Assembly (NCBI RefSeq): GCF_964199755.1
Contig: NC_133897.1
Span: forward strand, 11,496,992-11,560,991
From: Larus michahellis
Taxonomy: Eukaryota > Chordata > Aves > Charadriiformes > Laridae
DNA: 64,000 nucleotides
Reading direction: 5' to 3'
Of this stretch, positions 1 to 12,400 are shown in pieces (the first letter of the stretch is position 1; the number at the start of each line of letters is the position of its first letter). The notes under the pieces are model-generated. The model did no database searches and was not told where the DNA came from. It worked only from the letters and a program-made list of their open reading frames with translations. A program made the position numbers and the translations under genes.

Positions 1-2360
1 TCTACGCCTTCTTTCAGTTTCCGGAAACACCTCTATAGATGGTAGAAATCAGGCAAAAATCACAGTTATCTAAGGGGGTATAGGATGAATTATGACAAAA
101 AAGTTATAATAAATAAAGTAAGTTTTTGACAATAAACTTCCACCACTCAAGATTATGGAAGAAAGTTGTAAAACATGATCTAGAGCACATAAAAAATGGA
201 TCCTGATTTTAAGAAGTGTCTCATAATTTTTTCAATTTTTGCAATACTGAGTTGTTATGACTATTCAAATCTTTAAGACGTTACATCATTTCTACTTTTT
301 TATTTATTAGAATCAAATTTCTAAATTTCAAACATATAAGGTATGTCCTTATCCCCATTTCCATTTTGAAATTGTTATTAAAAATTATTTCACAGAAAAG
401 TAGATAACTTTTCACAAACTGCATTTGAATGACATTCTAGAATGTAAACACTAAAAGATGTATGAGCAACGGGAAAAGTAACTGGGCATGAGAAAACTAC
501 AGCAACATAAAAAGAATTCAAGATTAGAGGAGCATGGATTGTATGAAATTGAATGACAGAAATACTTACAACCTAGGCCTCAAATTTGACTAAAATTCTA
601 AATTAAATTTTAAAATGGTCACATAGTTTCTGTCAAACATTATTCCAAATGTAGAAACCTGAGTAATCAAGTTAGAGTGACAGTGTTAGCACATTTATAA
701 ATCTCTAAAATTCCAGGCTGTAGATAGAAGAAATTACTTTTGCTCCCCTCTGATTCAAATCAGTGAAGAGTCCAGAGCAGTTTGCTTTAGAAGCAGTTCG
801 GTAACCTAACCAAATGTGACATTCACAAAACTGTAAGATGAATGATAACTGCTTGCTGCAGGAGGTCAGTGGTTTAACTCATCTCTGGGTTTCCATTAAA
901 TTCAACAACTAAATTTAACACATCCACAGGACATATTTAAAAGGAAACAGAAACATGTCACCTTTTTTGTGATATAGCTGAAGAGGAGAGAGATGTCTTA
1001 AAGCTGGGGATCCTGGGAGATGCTAAATAACAATGTGTCATAATAGCTTTACTAAGTGATAATACAAGACACAGAAAATATGTACAGAGAATGAAGAATA
1101 CATTTTTCTCCTGGGCTGCTTGTAAATATTTAAAGTGAGGGAAAAGACACAGTAATTTATTGGTGATTGTCAGACGAACAGAGGAGGAATTTTTCTCACC
1201 AGTAAATCACTGCTCTGTCTGCCAATAAGTAATCAGTTATTCCACACTACTACATCTCAGCTGCTCTTACTTGTCCCTGTGATGTATCTCCACTTTGAAA
1301 AAAAGTCTCTAAATATAAAATTTGTAATTAATGCAGTTTTTTCCTTAAACTCTATTGCAGTTACTATTGTAGCTCAGTGGAAACAAATATTATTCACCAA
1401 ATTCTATCACAATATACTTTATGCAGAATGAAAATCAAAGTAATCACTCAGGCCCTGTGATGATGAAAGGTAGCAGTGCAGAGGCAGAAAGCTGAATCCT
1501 TTGGGATGGGACACGTAAGGAGGACATCTGGTATCCTGCCATAGCGATGCTCTCTGGGGTGATCGAACTTCATCCAGAGCTCAAAATGACGGGTAAAAAA
1601 TCCCAGATGACCTCACTTCAGAAGCAACTGGTATATATCAGCATAGTTAAACCTTTTATTTTCAAAGCTGCCGGCCCTGCTCCAGGCTGTGTGAAAAATT
1701 AGCTACTTAGGCAAAAAGAAAAAAGATGAATTAAGCCTAACATACAGTGGAAAAAGAAGTAAAAAATTCTGGCAAGTCAATCCGAAAAGGAAAGGATTGG
1801 TATTTTTAGTCTAAAACTTTTCTAGATTTTGTCACACTTTTTTAAATCTAAACATAAAATTATTATCAAGTTTCAATTAATATTATTGACAATTTATTAT
1901 TCATATCAATAACTACAGTCATAAGCATAATGGAACAAAGAAAATTAGCATCTCCAAAGCAAAATATAACTTTCGTGCTGATTTTGTTTCTTTACACTTA
2001 AAAAGCTAGCTTATTTATGATCAAAATTTTGCCAGAGTTATATTCCCATTCACTTCCACCCAAAAGCCTCACAAGTTATAAGAGCTTTTTTACCTCAACC
2101 ATTCTGTCTATGTCAGGCTTTTCCAAGCTACAGCAAATGATATCATTCTACTCAAATAGCACACACTTACTGTTTCCCAATTTTTCCAGTTATCAGCCTA
2201 ATTTGGAGATTTAGAACCACACTAGTTCAGGCAACAGCATCTTCTCATTTCATTAATTTCTAATTTAGTTTTTCAAAGTATATCCCATTCATCGCTTTTT
2301 AGGTAGGATTAGTATCTATGTGTAATCTCATGAATGACTGCTCCTTTTGTTATTTTGTTA

Positions 2361-2384
2361 TAGAGTAATTTTGTTATTACTCTA
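2361..2384. repeat. Short inverted repeat
   Basis: Nine-base arms TAGAGTAAT and ATTACTCTA are separated by six bases. It lies in AT-rich DNA and could form a weak hairpin. No adjoining gene gives it a role, and an inverted repeat of this size can arise by chance. Confidence 0.5.
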
Positions 2385-5300
2385 ATAGAGCAATTAAGCA
2401 AAAAACCAAAAATAAACCATAGAGTAACACGCTCAATTTGTATTAACAGTCTTTAAAAGGAAAATATGTAGTGGAGGATATATTGCGATAGGACAAATAA
2501 ACTGCAGGTTTCTTGCTACTATTGCAACAAGTTGAAATTTTCAACTCCTCTTGATGCCTATAAAATTGCACTTGGGTAGAACAGCCCTCCAGACTCAGGA
2601 AGATCATCAATATCCTCTGCCCCACAGTACTCTATTTCAGAGCTGATTTACTTTAACACTATGAACAAAATAGTAAAGAAGGTGAAGGACAGAGTTTTCT
2701 GGGGAACCACATCTGCTTCCTATTGATTTAGAAAACCTTTGTTATCCTTAAATTTCTTCCCCCTTGAAAAAGTATGGTTACAAAATATTTATCAATTTTA
2801 GCAAAATCCAAAAGGTAGAACCACAATTATTGTGAAAAAATGCTTTTATTAACCTGCTTCCTATGAAGTTTATTTGACATTATTGCAAACTAAGATGAGA
2901 TTAACAACACTTAGGATGTAAATGGTATTTGCCAACATAGAGGTTAGATGAATAGGAACTAATTTTTCCTTCTAACTAACTCTCATGACTAGGGAACAAG
3001 ATCTTAGACTTATGATACAAGGTTCCATGAAAACATCATCTCTGTCCTCAGTTATGGTCAAATAAATAAATCCAGAAAAAACAGTCAAAGGATTCATCTT
3101 GGTCCGCAGCTGAGGGAGAGGGTAAGACAGAAGGCTTAAAAATTCATAAGTAGGTTGGAAAAAAGTAAATAGGGAGAACTAAGTTCACCATCCCTTCAAC
3201 AACAATAAGAACATTTTTAAAAAAAATCACTGTTATAAAGCTCTAGAAATTAGTGCCCAAGAATGTAAGATAATCATTGATTTAGGACTCACTGAGCTGA
3301 GGATTTCTGAAGGTTGGCAAAGTATACCAGAGAAATGTGACTATCTGCTTGCCCTGGTCTCTTGTACTCTTTTAGGTAAATGCTATAGGCAACAGGCAAA
3401 GAGAGTATATGGGGCTGTATGGATCCTGAGTGTGGCCTAGAAGAGCTCTTATCAGATTCACTGGCAGGTATCGATGTTCCACAGATGAAAACAGGACCAA
3501 GGTTACACAGAAGTAAACAGAATCCAAAACTAGATACAGAAGTTCCACATGATATTCAGTTCCAGGTATTATTTCTCTGTAGCATACGGTTATGGATGTT
3601 CAGCTGGATACAGATATTGCACTGAAGGGATATATATTTTAATTTTAAGATACAGTCAATAGGGTCACCAAGATATTTTGAAAATAATCCTAAATTCTTT
3701 TATAATGCTAACATTGCAGAAGTTTCCTGTGATGAATGACTAAAGGCATATTCTTCACAGAGAATGAAGCAGCTGTGATAGGTAACCAGTAGACACAAAA
3801 GCCAACAGCTATTCAGTTCCCTCTACCTTAACTACCCGTGTTTGATCAGCTGAAAAGCCCTCTAGACTTGACAGATTATATTGACTATAATGGAAGTTTA
3901 GAGAACTAATTCTTGTACAGACACCTGCATGGACACCTCTAAACATAGGTGTCTTAATCTGTAGCTGAATCCTGCCACACATAATTCAAATGTGCCTTGA
4001 CTATTCACATTTAAGTAATGCATATTATAATGCTTTTATGATTTTATTATCTTCCAGCCAGGCTTTGATTGCTAACCCCATTTAGCTTTCCAGATAATAG
4101 CTGTTTGATGATTTGCCAAAACCGAAATCATATGTACAGATTGTTCTTTGCTGAATTGATTGATTCAGGACTTATTTTCAAGATCATGTCTGCCCCATTT
4201 GCAGATGTTCTGTTCTTCTTAATAAGGACAGGAAAACTGACAAGTCTTGTTAGAAAATTCGTATCACTTCTCCTCTGTTATTCCAGTCTGCAGCTTGTCT
4301 GAAAACTTGCTGCTACTATTCATTCTTTTAGTCAGAACCAATAAATCCCACTCTTCATCCAATTTTTATTTTCAGATAGGATTTTCAAAGAGACCTAAAG
4401 GATTAGACTTCTCAGTTCTCATTAGCAGTCACTAGGAATTGGGCTTTTAACTGTCTGAAACTCCTTATCTTATTCCTATAAGCTTTCACATCCTGCAACT
4501 CTGACTCAATACAGGCAGCAGGTAATCACTGACACGAAGCATGGTTTAAAGGACTGTTTTTAAATCAGGGAGCTGCTTACCTGACCACAACCAAAGCTGA
4601 TGCCTGTACCATTACAAGCTTGCAAGCCACTCTTACGATTCCTTCACACATAACTTCAAATGTCAAGATATCTCAGGGATGCTGGTACGTATTCTTTCAG
4701 GCTGCTTCTAAAAATAAATGAAATGGGCCAGCAACAGATCTCTGCCCCTGGTATTGATTAGCACAGCATGGCTCACATCCATTTGGCTGACTTCTCTCAC
4801 TCTGCTTCCCTCCTTGCCCTCCAAAATAGAACAGCTGCATCCTACCTGCCTTTTTGCAGTAGTCTTTGCCCATAATATATCCCCATTTCTTGCCTGGGGA
4901 TTGTCTGGAAAAGTGCTTATTTAACACTCCAAACTCGGCTATGGACATGACCATGCCAGCAATTCAGCAGTAGGGATGATCATAAATCTGTGCTCAGGCT
5001 CATATTCTGCTCATGATTAGTTTATTAACAAAGACATAACCTCATGCTCCAAGAGTACGATGCATTTTGGGTGATAGCTGGATTTTTTTAGACTGAAACT
5101 GTAAGAAGTAGACCTCTTCGTGGGTACGTTTCACCATAGATTTTTTTTTCCTAAAGCAATTATATTCTTCCCTGGGGATGTAGCTTTCTCTGCCCTTCCT
5201 TAACCTGAAGACGTAATGACATTCTCTGAAAATGGAGAAATCACTCAAAAATCACTTAGTCATCTCTTCAGTGTGGCTGGCTCTCTCTGCTGAGGGTTGG

Positions 5301-6029
5301 CAGTGTGAGTTTCAGAAGACAGCCTCAACAAACCCCTTGGCAAAAATATTTGGAGAGGTGTCTATTTAATGCACCTTCACAGTATAAATGTCAAAGTAAA
5401 AAGGTGAAGGCCTACAGTCTCAACTACATGGAAGTTTAACTACAACTTTGAGACAGGTGCCCCAAATCCAGGCAAGAGAGAGAGGTTAGACTGTTGCTTC
5501 TTCTCCACTCCAAATTACTGCTGTGTATTTCCAGTCTTGGTTCCTTGCATGCTCTTAGGAGACTTGTGTTCAGAAAACTCTGTTGCCTAAACCAAAATTG
5601 CTTAGCCAAACACTTAATTTATATGCATTGCCAGCACGGGTCACCTTGGTCCTAACAGGGACTGAGTTCTTCTTTGGATGTGGAATTCAACAGTTTTGCT
5701 GCCTTTTCTTGCCTGGTTTCTTCTCTGGTTTCGGTTGTCTCATTTTGAAAACACAAATTGGTCCTTAAACAACATGCTGCTTTATGTCCTCCCATTCACC
5801 TCTTCTCTTTCTTCTGTAACTTTTCTGGGGGAAAGGTCTTCCTTGTCTTAGGTCTGTTATCTGTCTCTTCTGCCACACATTAAAAAAAAATCACCTGTTG
5901 CCTTATTATATTGTGATTCTATCCCAACCACCAAATTCTCTTCTAGACACTCAAATCATGTATTTTACATGCGAGTTCTTCCTTGTGCAAACTACCATTT
6001 CTCTGTGATGCTCTCAGGGCTCTGAGTTC

Positions 6030-6510
6030 TCTCCTCTCCTCCTAGAAGCAAGGCAGCTCAAGGCCAGCTCACTGACAGGAGCTGTTATGAAAAAAGCGCT
6101 GGAAGTGGGGGCTCCCCACTTTGTCTCTAGTGGGCTGCTGTTAAGCTGAGACGCTGGGCCCCAGCCTGAACTGCACTGCAGCTCTGTTGCCACCATATCG
6201 ATGCCTGGGCACGCACCCTATTGATCCAGACCCTGACCCAGACCTTCAGACTTAACACCCCAGCCTGATCTCAGACCATTTTCATCACTGTGGGCTTGCT
6301 CAGTGACCTGGACTCTCAGCTAAAACTGGCCAGGGTCACCAGATCTGCCCTGCTTGCCTTGCTCAGGTGCAGTGGGACCGGGTCCTTGTCGGTGAGGCTA
6401 CTGCCTCTGCCAGCCTTGTTACCATCCTTAGCTCCTGGCTCACTTTCCTTTCCGGAGCAGACTGCCTTCGCTGTTCCCTGGCAGATTCTTTCTGAGCCAT
6501 TTTTCATTCA
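6030..6510. other. Unclassified GC-richer patch
   Basis: About 480 bases are clearly richer in G+C than the flanks. They show loosely repeated CTG/CAG- and CCAGACC-like words, for example near 6225-6250 and 6355-6420. Open frames on both strands are short and unrecognised. It may be a degraded retroelement (LTR or SINE-like) or an exon; I could not assign it to a family. Confidence 0.35.
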
Positions 6511-7326
6511 GACTTTTACTTCTGCTGAAATAGCACTTGGCTTTTATCATCTGCAAGACAAATGCATTCAAACATCTCTTGCTTCTTTCATTATTGTCCT
6601 TAACTACTTTATTTAGATGGTGTGTATCAATCTTACCGTTTATGATAGAAGTAGGTTTTGTTTTTGTAATCATACAATCAAATACTTTTCTCTCTTTTCT
6701 CTCTTAGCAATCTTTAAGGAAACATGATGATTGTAATCGCTTTCCTTTATTAATTGGCATCTCCCAAGAGTCTAGAAATTTCCTTTTTAGCACTTTCTAG
6801 TGCTTTCCTTCTTTCTTCCTTCTTTCATGTGCCTTTTCTAAAAAGGCTTTCTTCTTCAAAGCTACAGTTTCTATTCTTAAATTGAAAACACCCCTTTCCA
6901 GGGTTTCTCCAGTTTCTTTACTACTTCTTGGTTTACTTCTATTGACTCCATGGAGACAAATAATTGGACACAAATATAAACTAGGAAAATCCTAGTCTGC
7001 CTCGGTTGTCACCTTTCTTTATTACTACTTAAAAGTTATTTTCTATCCACGTGCACTCTTATGATTAAAATGTGAAGATGTACTGTGAGATCTGGACTTG
7101 CTAAGAACCGTTCAGTCTTTTGATACTTCTAGAAATACTGTTTTGTCTCTTACTTTCTACATTTTTCCATATTTTCACCATTTCAGTTGTTTCCACATCT
7201 CGTATTTCTTTTTCACACCCCTTCAGACAACTGAATGGTCACTAACTTGTTTTGTTGCAAAAGCTATTTTATTGCCATGGTCTTCTGTTGTTCTCATCTA
7301 ATTTTTTATCAAAGAAAGACATTTGG

Positions 7327-7353
7327 AAATGTTTCCAAAAAATGGAAACATTT
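7327..7353. repeat. Inverted repeat, 11-bp arms
   Basis: Arms AAATGTTTCCA (7327-7337) and TGGAAACATTT (7343-7353) are perfect complements around a five-A loop. A second hairpin follows about 90 bp downstream. No coding or RNA gene is recognisable around it. Confidence 0.7.
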
Positions 7354-7444
7354 GATGCAAGCATCTAATTGTTTTCTTCGCCCGAAAGCTTCAATCGTTC
7401 TCTAAAGCCCATCCTGTCCTTTCATGTACAGTAATAGATTATTC

Positions 7445-7469
7445 TTCTCCATAAGTTTATTATGGAGAA
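7445..7469. repeat. Inverted repeat, 10-bp arms
   Basis: Arms TTCTCCATAA (7445-7454) and TTATGGAGAA (7460-7469) are perfect complements around a five-base loop. It is the second of two hairpins within 145 bp. Function unknown. Confidence 0.7.
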
Positions 7470-10315
7470 AGCAGAATACTTATGCAAAAATGAGATTAAA
7501 TTAGAAAGTACACGTAACTTTATTTTTAATACAATTTCTTTCTTTCACAAAACAAAAGGTTGCATTAAAAAAACCCTGTTAATTAGGCCCTTGGAATATG
7601 TCTTTATTGAGAACATTTACTATCAATGATTCAATCTTTTTATGAAAGAATTTATAGTTATGATCTGCATTTGTGTGGAACCCTTTGCTCTGAGTCATTC
7701 AGCTGATGGCTACTTTCCAAAATACTGGAATTACTCACCACAAATCTACTGCAGTGACAGAAATGTAAGTTTTGAATAATGGATTTAAGGACCCTATATT
7801 ATATTTTGGCTCATAAGATGCATTGCCATAAAACAGACATTAAAGATATGTGCGCAGTGCAGCAAACTTCCAGAACTCAACAACAGGGTGACACATGACA
7901 TGAGAAATTTAAGGTTTTCTGGAGTTTCGGAAGCCAGCTGGGATGCAGTTTGGAAAAAGTTAGTCTTATGACCACAGAAATCTAATCTTTAACTTCAGAA
8001 TTATTATTACATTCAAAGGGGATGTTAATTGAAAGCCTTAACCTGTTTTTCAGAGCAATGAACAAACCCGGTGATAAATTAGAGGTTTTCTTGATGAGCA
8101 AAAGAAACAGAGGATGCAGTATGTTCTTTTCATCTTCTACCCTTCTTCTTCCTCCTTATTCTAATATTTCAACTTTGTACCAAGTTCTGCATGTTAAATA
8201 CAGACCAAAGGAAGGGGAGGAGGGCAACCCTTAATATCCCCATCCAAATGGTTTCCTCATCTTTCTCAGCTCCAAGCAGAAATTATATATTGTTTTCTGA
8301 ATACAATAAGGGGAGAAGGAAGTGTGAGAAATTTTCATAGACCGGCAGCAAAATTTTGAGGGTCTCATCAGCAGGAGCTGGCCTGGGGGAGTGGAACTGG
8401 GTTACTGTTAATATTCTTGTTGCTTTTTGTGTTCTTCAGAATTCAGCAGGGCAGAACTAGGCAACATTCCTAAATTCCCCTAATTTTGTCAATAATTCAC
8501 AGCAAAGCACAGAGCCAAGCTCATCATGAGAATTAGTGGCATTATCGCTATGATGAGTTAGCTTCTCAAAGTTTTTAATATGGGAGAATTGTATTGATTC
8601 TGGGTGGGGGGTAGAGCAAAGAATAGAAGACAGACAGTAATTAATTTTTTTCCAAGGGCAGTGAAAAAATATAAAATGTATTGCTAAAATGATCATATTT
8701 TCAGTAAGTCTTAAATAAATAGCCATGGATATCACCTGCAAACCATATAATGACAATTATGTAGCAAATTATGGCTCATGCTGCCATCTTCACACAGTTT
8801 TATTTCATTAGCGTGATGGCAGATGTGCATTTCTGGCAACATGACTGGTGAAATATATTCTGAATCAGAACTGGACTGCTAACCAGACAATTAGTATTAT
8901 GTCCTTTTTTCATTATGCTCTTTGTATTTGGGCAGTAAGGTAACTAGAAAGCTATGATCTAGCTAGACTCCCCATTCTAGAATGAGATCTACATATCATA
9001 GATTTAGTGGGAGAAGGAGATACCTCTGCTTATATTGGGGGGTTTGTGAGGACTTGGTAAAGTTTTCATTTTACCAAAATACGCTTTCATTCAGTCTTTT
9101 TCAATCTACGTATGCCAATAACAGTACGAAACCACCTGGAATATGACTGGTCTTAGTCAAGCATTATGATAAATCAGGAAAAAAATCACAGGCATGTTGT
9201 AAAAAAGATAGAGATTCAGCAATTTTGTATTTTAGAAAGTCATTTCTGGGATTTCAAGTCATGAATAGTCTCTCACTATACACTGAAGAACCTGTCTACA
9301 ATGCAGCAATAAGACAAATATAAACTCATTGCTTTTCTCTGGCCTTCAGAGGACTTTTATATTTGAGGATTTTTTTAATATAGGATTACAAGCACTGTCA
9401 TAAATTATTCAGACTTTGATTTTATATTGGATTTGTTCCACAAAGCAGTGATCAATCTGTGCTACTTTCAAAAATGAGAATGGCAGTTTGTGTGAATTAC
9501 AAAAGTTAATAAATTCTGGTTTAATTGTTTCTAGTCTGTCACTGTGGGTCAGACAATGGGGCAGACATTTGGTTTATTAGTGCAGACTGTAATCACTATG
9601 TTTTGCCGCATATTCAAGAACCAGTTTCTCGGTTCCTTTTTAGTTTTTTATTTAATGAGCTACAGAAGACCTTTCGTATGTATTGATGATTCTGTAAGTC
9701 CATTTGCTTGCAGGTTTTGCACAGGGTTTCATCATTAGCAGATAATTACTGCTAACCCTTATTTTCTGCCGTATTGCTCCTCTGTTCTTACTGCAGTCAT
9801 AGAAAGGCACTTCTTTTGACACCTTCTTCACTTCCACAACTGTTTTAATATTAAATACCTTGCTAATTTTTAGTGGATTGAGAATAGTCTATTTTTCTCA
9901 GGAGATAGCTTGCATATAGAGAGTATGGTCAAAGAAAATAAATGACTATGCCCTCCAGCTAAGAATAAATGTCATCTCATGTAGCTGAAGGAAATGTGTC
10001 AGTAATACTATCACTGTTAAAAAAGAAAAAGGAAAATTTTTTCCAGGAAGTTAACACATAGGCAAAAATATTCCTTATCAATTTTAATGAGATGTGATAA
10101 TATACATCAACATTTCTCTTCTTAATACCGTTACAATCTTTTTATTTTTTACTGGATTCTTTTCAATCCTACTATTCTCCCTCTACCTTCACACTCGTCA
10201 TTGTACAGTGCCATTCTGAGCTTGCCTTCTCTCTAAATTTTCTGACCAGTCCTTCCAAAATTTGCATTACTTGAAGTTGATTATAGCTTTCTGGAAATAG
10301 ATATTTGGCAGTCAA

Positions 10316-10384
10316 TAAGAATAGAATAGAATAGAATAGAATAGAATAGAATAGAATAGAATAGAATAGAATAGAATAGAATAA
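10316..10384. repeat. (AGAAT)n microsatellite
   Basis: About thirteen uninterrupted copies of the pentamer AGAAT (read + strand) run into the 3' end of a minus-strand CR1 fragment. CR1 3' ends carry tandem ATTCTATG-like octamers, which read as ATAGAATC-like on the opposite strand. The microsatellite therefore probably grew from the CR1 tail. The perfect copies suggest a young, length-variable locus. Confidence 0.95.
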
Positions 10385-10440
10385 TTACCATTAGAAGGGA
10401 CTAACAATGATCAGCTAGTCCAACTGCCAGTAGTATGCAA
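10385..10440 (-). mobile_element. CR1 LINE 3' end fragment
   Basis: Just after the AGAAT microsatellite, the sequence follows the reverse complement of the CR1 3' terminus: a degraded GGAAGGGACC-like block, then the block with ATCATCTAGTCCAAC-like words. The match fades after about 55 bases, so only a short, diverged tail is claimed. Element orientation is minus, meaning its 3' end faces lower coordinates. Confidence 0.6.
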
Positions 10441-10855
10441 CTATATCATGCAACTTAGCAGAAAGTTGCCAGTTGACCTTCTAATATCTCTAAATATGTA
10501 GAATACTCTACATCACAGCTAATATCCACATTAAAAACTGCAGGTAAAAGCTTCTTTTTTCCTTTAGTATAAATTAAACTTTTAAAGGAAATAGAGCAAC
10601 GTATAAGAACGATATTCCTTTCAGCTTCAGGAACAAATACAGCCTATCTGAATGAAAAAGCTGCATATCGGCACATGTGTATTGGGTTTGCATGGCAAGG
10701 TTTTGGTAGTGGAGGGGGCTACAGAGGGCTTCTGTAAGAAGCTGCTAGAAGCTTCCCCTATGTCAAATAGAGCCAATGCCAGCAGCTCCAAGACAGACCT
10801 GCCGCTGGTCAAGGCTGAGCCTATCAGCAACAGTGGTAGTGCCTCTGGGATAACG

Positions 10856-10863
10856 TATTTAAG
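10856..10863 (+). promoter_or_regulatory. TATA-like box of the LTR
   Basis: TATTTAAG sits about 180 bp into the LTR, where U3 would place its core promoter. Transcription would run to the right. Whether it is active cannot be told from sequence. Confidence 0.5.
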
Positions 10864-11067
10864 AAGTGGGAGAAAAAAATTCACAATATCAACTGTAGCC
10901 AAAGACAGGAGTGAGAATACGTGAGAGCAACCACTCTGCAGACACCAAAGGTAGTGAAGAAGGAGGGGAAGAGGTGCTCCAGGCACTGGAGCAGAGATTC
11001 CCATTCAGCCCGTGGTAAAGACCATGGTGAGGCAGGCTGTCCACCTGCAGCCCATGGAGGACCCCAT

Positions 11068-11370
11068 GCCAGAGCAGGTGGATGCCCAAAGGAGGCTGTG
11101 ACCCCATAGGAAGCCCATGCTGGAGCAGGCTCCTGGCAGGGCCTGTGGGCCTGTGGAGAGGAGCCCATGCTGGAGCAGGTATGCTGACAGGACTTGTGAC
11201 TCAATGGAGGACCCACGCTGGAGCAGTCTGTTCCTGAAGGACTGCACCCTGTAGAAAGGATGCACACTGGAGCAATCCATGAAGAACTGCTGCCCCTGGG
11301 AAGGACTCATGTTGGAGAAGTTTGTGGAGAACTGTCTCCCATGGAAGGGACCCCACGCTGGAGCAGAGGA
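11068..11370 (+). repeat. Degenerate tandem repeat inside the LTR
   Basis: The decamer GCTGGAGCAG or a one- to three-base variant recurs at about 11,068, 11,119, 11,169, 11,217, 11,266, 11,311 and 11,357. The spacing is 45-51 bp, with similar text between copies (ATGGAGGACCC-, GAAGGACTGC-like). This looks like an expanded minisatellite within the LTR. It carries short open frames on both strands that should not be taken as genes. Confidence 0.75.
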
Positions 11371-11569
11371 AGAGTGTAAAGAGGAAAGAGCAGCAGAAAC
11401 ACTGTGTGATGAACTGACCGCAACCCCCATTCCCTGTCTCCCTTCACTGCTCAAGGGGAGGAGGTAGAGAATTCAGGAGTCAAGTTAAGCCTGGGAAGAA
11501 AGAAGGGATGGGGGGAGCTGTTTTTAGATTTGGTTTTATTTCTCATTACCCTACTCTGATTTGATTGGT

Positions 11570-11575
11570 AATAAA
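11570..11575 (+). terminator. LTR polyadenylation signal
   Basis: AATAAA lies in the 3' part of the LTR, followed by AT-rich sequence and then a G/T-containing stretch. This fits the R-region polyadenylation signal of a retroviral LTR. It is also a possible premature 3' end for plus-strand transcripts. Confidence 0.55.
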
Positions 11576-12400
11576 TTAAACTAATTTCCCCAAGTCAAGT
11601 CTGTTTTGCCCGTGACAGTAACTGGCGAATGATCTCTTCCTGTCCTTATCTCAACCCACAAGCCTTTCGTTATGTTTTCTTTCCCCTGTCCAGCTGGGAC
11701 AGCTGAGGGGAGTGATGGAGTGGCTTTGGTGGGCACTTGGCATCCAGCCAGGGTCATTCCACCGCAACAGGTTGTATCACATAGAAGGTATCACAAGGAA
11801 GTGGCTAGATTTAGTAGAGGGTATAGACCCCTTCATCCCTTCAAGTAAATCTATACCTGATAGCATTGCCGAAATCCTGAACAGAAAAAGAAATGCAATA
11901 TAATAGAAGCAACAGAATGACAGCATCTGGAAAGCAAGCAAAAATGTTCTTAAAAATAATAGAGCATGACGAAAGTTCCTTTGGGAATTTGTAGCGTAGG
12001 TGTTACTGTGTTCTTACTAGCATAATCCTCACACACTGTTATTTTGTAAAGATCTCAGAATTTACCATGTAGCATTTATTGGTTTCGAACTCCTGTAAAC
12101 TAAAGAAATTTTATAGAGCTCAGTTTACTGAAGTGAATGGCAACTAATTTAAACAGAATATAAATATATTTGAGCGATTTCTGTGACAGCTGGGTAAAAC
12201 CAAATGAACCTTTAAACCAGTCCAGTTTTACTGGAAGGATGGGGCTCATTTCATCCACCTCAAACCATCTGTAAGTTAAATTAGTGGTATATGATCTCCC
12301 TGTGGTACAGAAGCACTTCAGAGTCATATCCATCAAGAGAACTAGCAACAAAATTGTTTTCCTGAGCTGCCTTCCATCCAGCATTCACACATAAACGTTT

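Larger units (their letters stand above)
1..10311. other. AT-rich non-coding DNA, probably intron 1 of gene A
   Basis: No open frame here resembles a protein I recognise, and all are short, as expected for AT-rich DNA by chance. The stretch contains three hairpin-forming inverted repeats (2361-2384, 7327-7353, 7445-7469) and one unexplained GC-richer patch near 6030-6510. If the minus-strand signal-peptide exon at 42.5 kb is real, this is intronic sequence of that gene. A small internal exon would not be visible without a homology search. Confidence 0.6.
10678..11769 (+). mobile_element. Solo LTR of an avian endogenous retrovirus
   Basis: A block of about 1.09 kb begins TGTATTGGGTTTG and ends with CA at 11,769. 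I recognise this layout from LTRs dispersed in bird genomes; the family name should be taken from a repeat library. Visible parts are a U3 with a TATA-like box (10,856-10,863), a GC-rich stretch with seven degenerate repeats around GCTGGAGCAG, an AATAAA (11,570-11,575) and a 3' part ending just after CCAGCCAGGG. No gag, pol or env sequence adjoins either end, so it is a solo LTR left by recombination, or one LTR of a truncated copy. I found no clear target-site duplication. Open frames inside are chance frames, not genes. Confidence 0.85.

Noticed and set aside
10627..11467. Several open frames of 60-149 codons on both strands
   Set aside because: They lie inside the LTR and stay open because its internal repeats keep stops away; they are not host genes or intact retroviral genes.
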